Source: an uncultured Candidatus Saccharibacteria bacterium (lineage in GTDB: Bacteria > Patescibacteriota > Saccharimonadia > Saccharimonadales > Saccharimonadaceae). Taken from it: DNA of 6,020 nt. The position numbers and the translations under genes are program-made. The DNA is taken from positions 1 through 6,020 of the forward strand of contig CAMHRH010000052.1 of the NCBI GenBank assembly GCA_946187605.1. The letters are read 5' to 3'. Numbering within the stretch: the stretch's first letter is position 1; each line of letters opens with the position of its first letter. The notes under the pieces are model-generated. The model did no database searches. It saw only the letters and a program-made list of their open reading frames with translations, and was not told the origin of the DNA. This document shows, one piece after another, positions 5,983 to 6,020 of this stretch.

Positions 5983-6020
5983 TTACAGTTGTTTTTTTGC
6001 ATAAAAATAGGGGCGGCCAT
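5983..6020 (-). CDS. possible 3' end of a convergent minus-strand gene
   Basis: Read on the minus strand from the window edge, one frame encodes GRPYFYAKKQL and stops at TAA (5985-5983), four bases before the hairpin terminator. That placement and the plausible protein tail suggest the C-terminus of a gene lying outside the window. A second frame, MAAPIFMQKNNCN ending with TAG at 5981-5979, fits the spacing equally well. The frame and the identity cannot be settled from 38 bases. Confidence 0.3.
   Translation of the reverse strand, partial: GRPYFYAKKQL

Noticed and set aside
1..6020. Search for CRISPR arrays, tRNA/rRNA genes, insertion sequences and attachment sites
   Set aside because: I saw no regularly spaced DNA repeats, cloverleaf-like segments, transposase motifs or terminal inverted repeats beyond the two terminators. 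The LRR repeats are at protein level only.

Overview
The window looks like a piece of a compact bacterial chromosome of moderate GC content. My best guess at the source is Candidatus Saccharibacteria (TM7) or another Patescibacteria/CPR lineage. That rests on recalled family resemblance: the CTP synthase P-loop reads GGVISGVGKG and the UTP-site loop reads KTKPAQNS, and a papain-like protease with a single membrane anchor carries a long leucine-rich-repeat arm. The assignment is an inference. Stops are TAA and TAG and no in-frame TGA needs reading through, so the standard code suffices.

Layout from left to right. Bases 1-15 may be the last codons of a plus-strand gene. A bidirectional hairpin terminator lies at 21-55. 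A minus-strand pair follows in transcription order: a 1038-residue membrane-anchored C1 (papain-type) peptidase with leucine-rich repeats (4143 down to 1027), then, 6 nt after its stop codon, a cytoplasmic calcineurin-like metallophosphoesterase (1020 down to 58). A 217-nt divergent intergenic region (4144-4360) holds a good sigma70-type promoter for the minus-strand operon. It also holds weaker promoter candidates and a strong Shine-Dalgarno sequence for the plus-strand pyrG, which encodes a complete CTP synthase (4361-5953). A second bidirectional hairpin lies just after pyrG, and the last bases may be the 3' end of a convergent minus-strand gene.

The divergent promoters place a core nucleotide gene next to an accessory surface-protease operon. 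There is no sign that the two units share a function. The protease has its active-site residues (Gln152, Cys158, His322, Asn360), an uncleaved-looking N-terminal anchor and three closely spaced cysteine pairs, all consistent with action outside the membrane. The phosphoesterase has no export signal and probably acts inside the cell.

The most notable items are the protease-LRR fusion, its tight coupling to a phosphoesterase, and a small hairpin in the pyrG leader that puts the ribosome-binding site in its loop. I see no mobile element, CRISPR array, tRNA or rRNA. No clearly new multi-gene system is evident.
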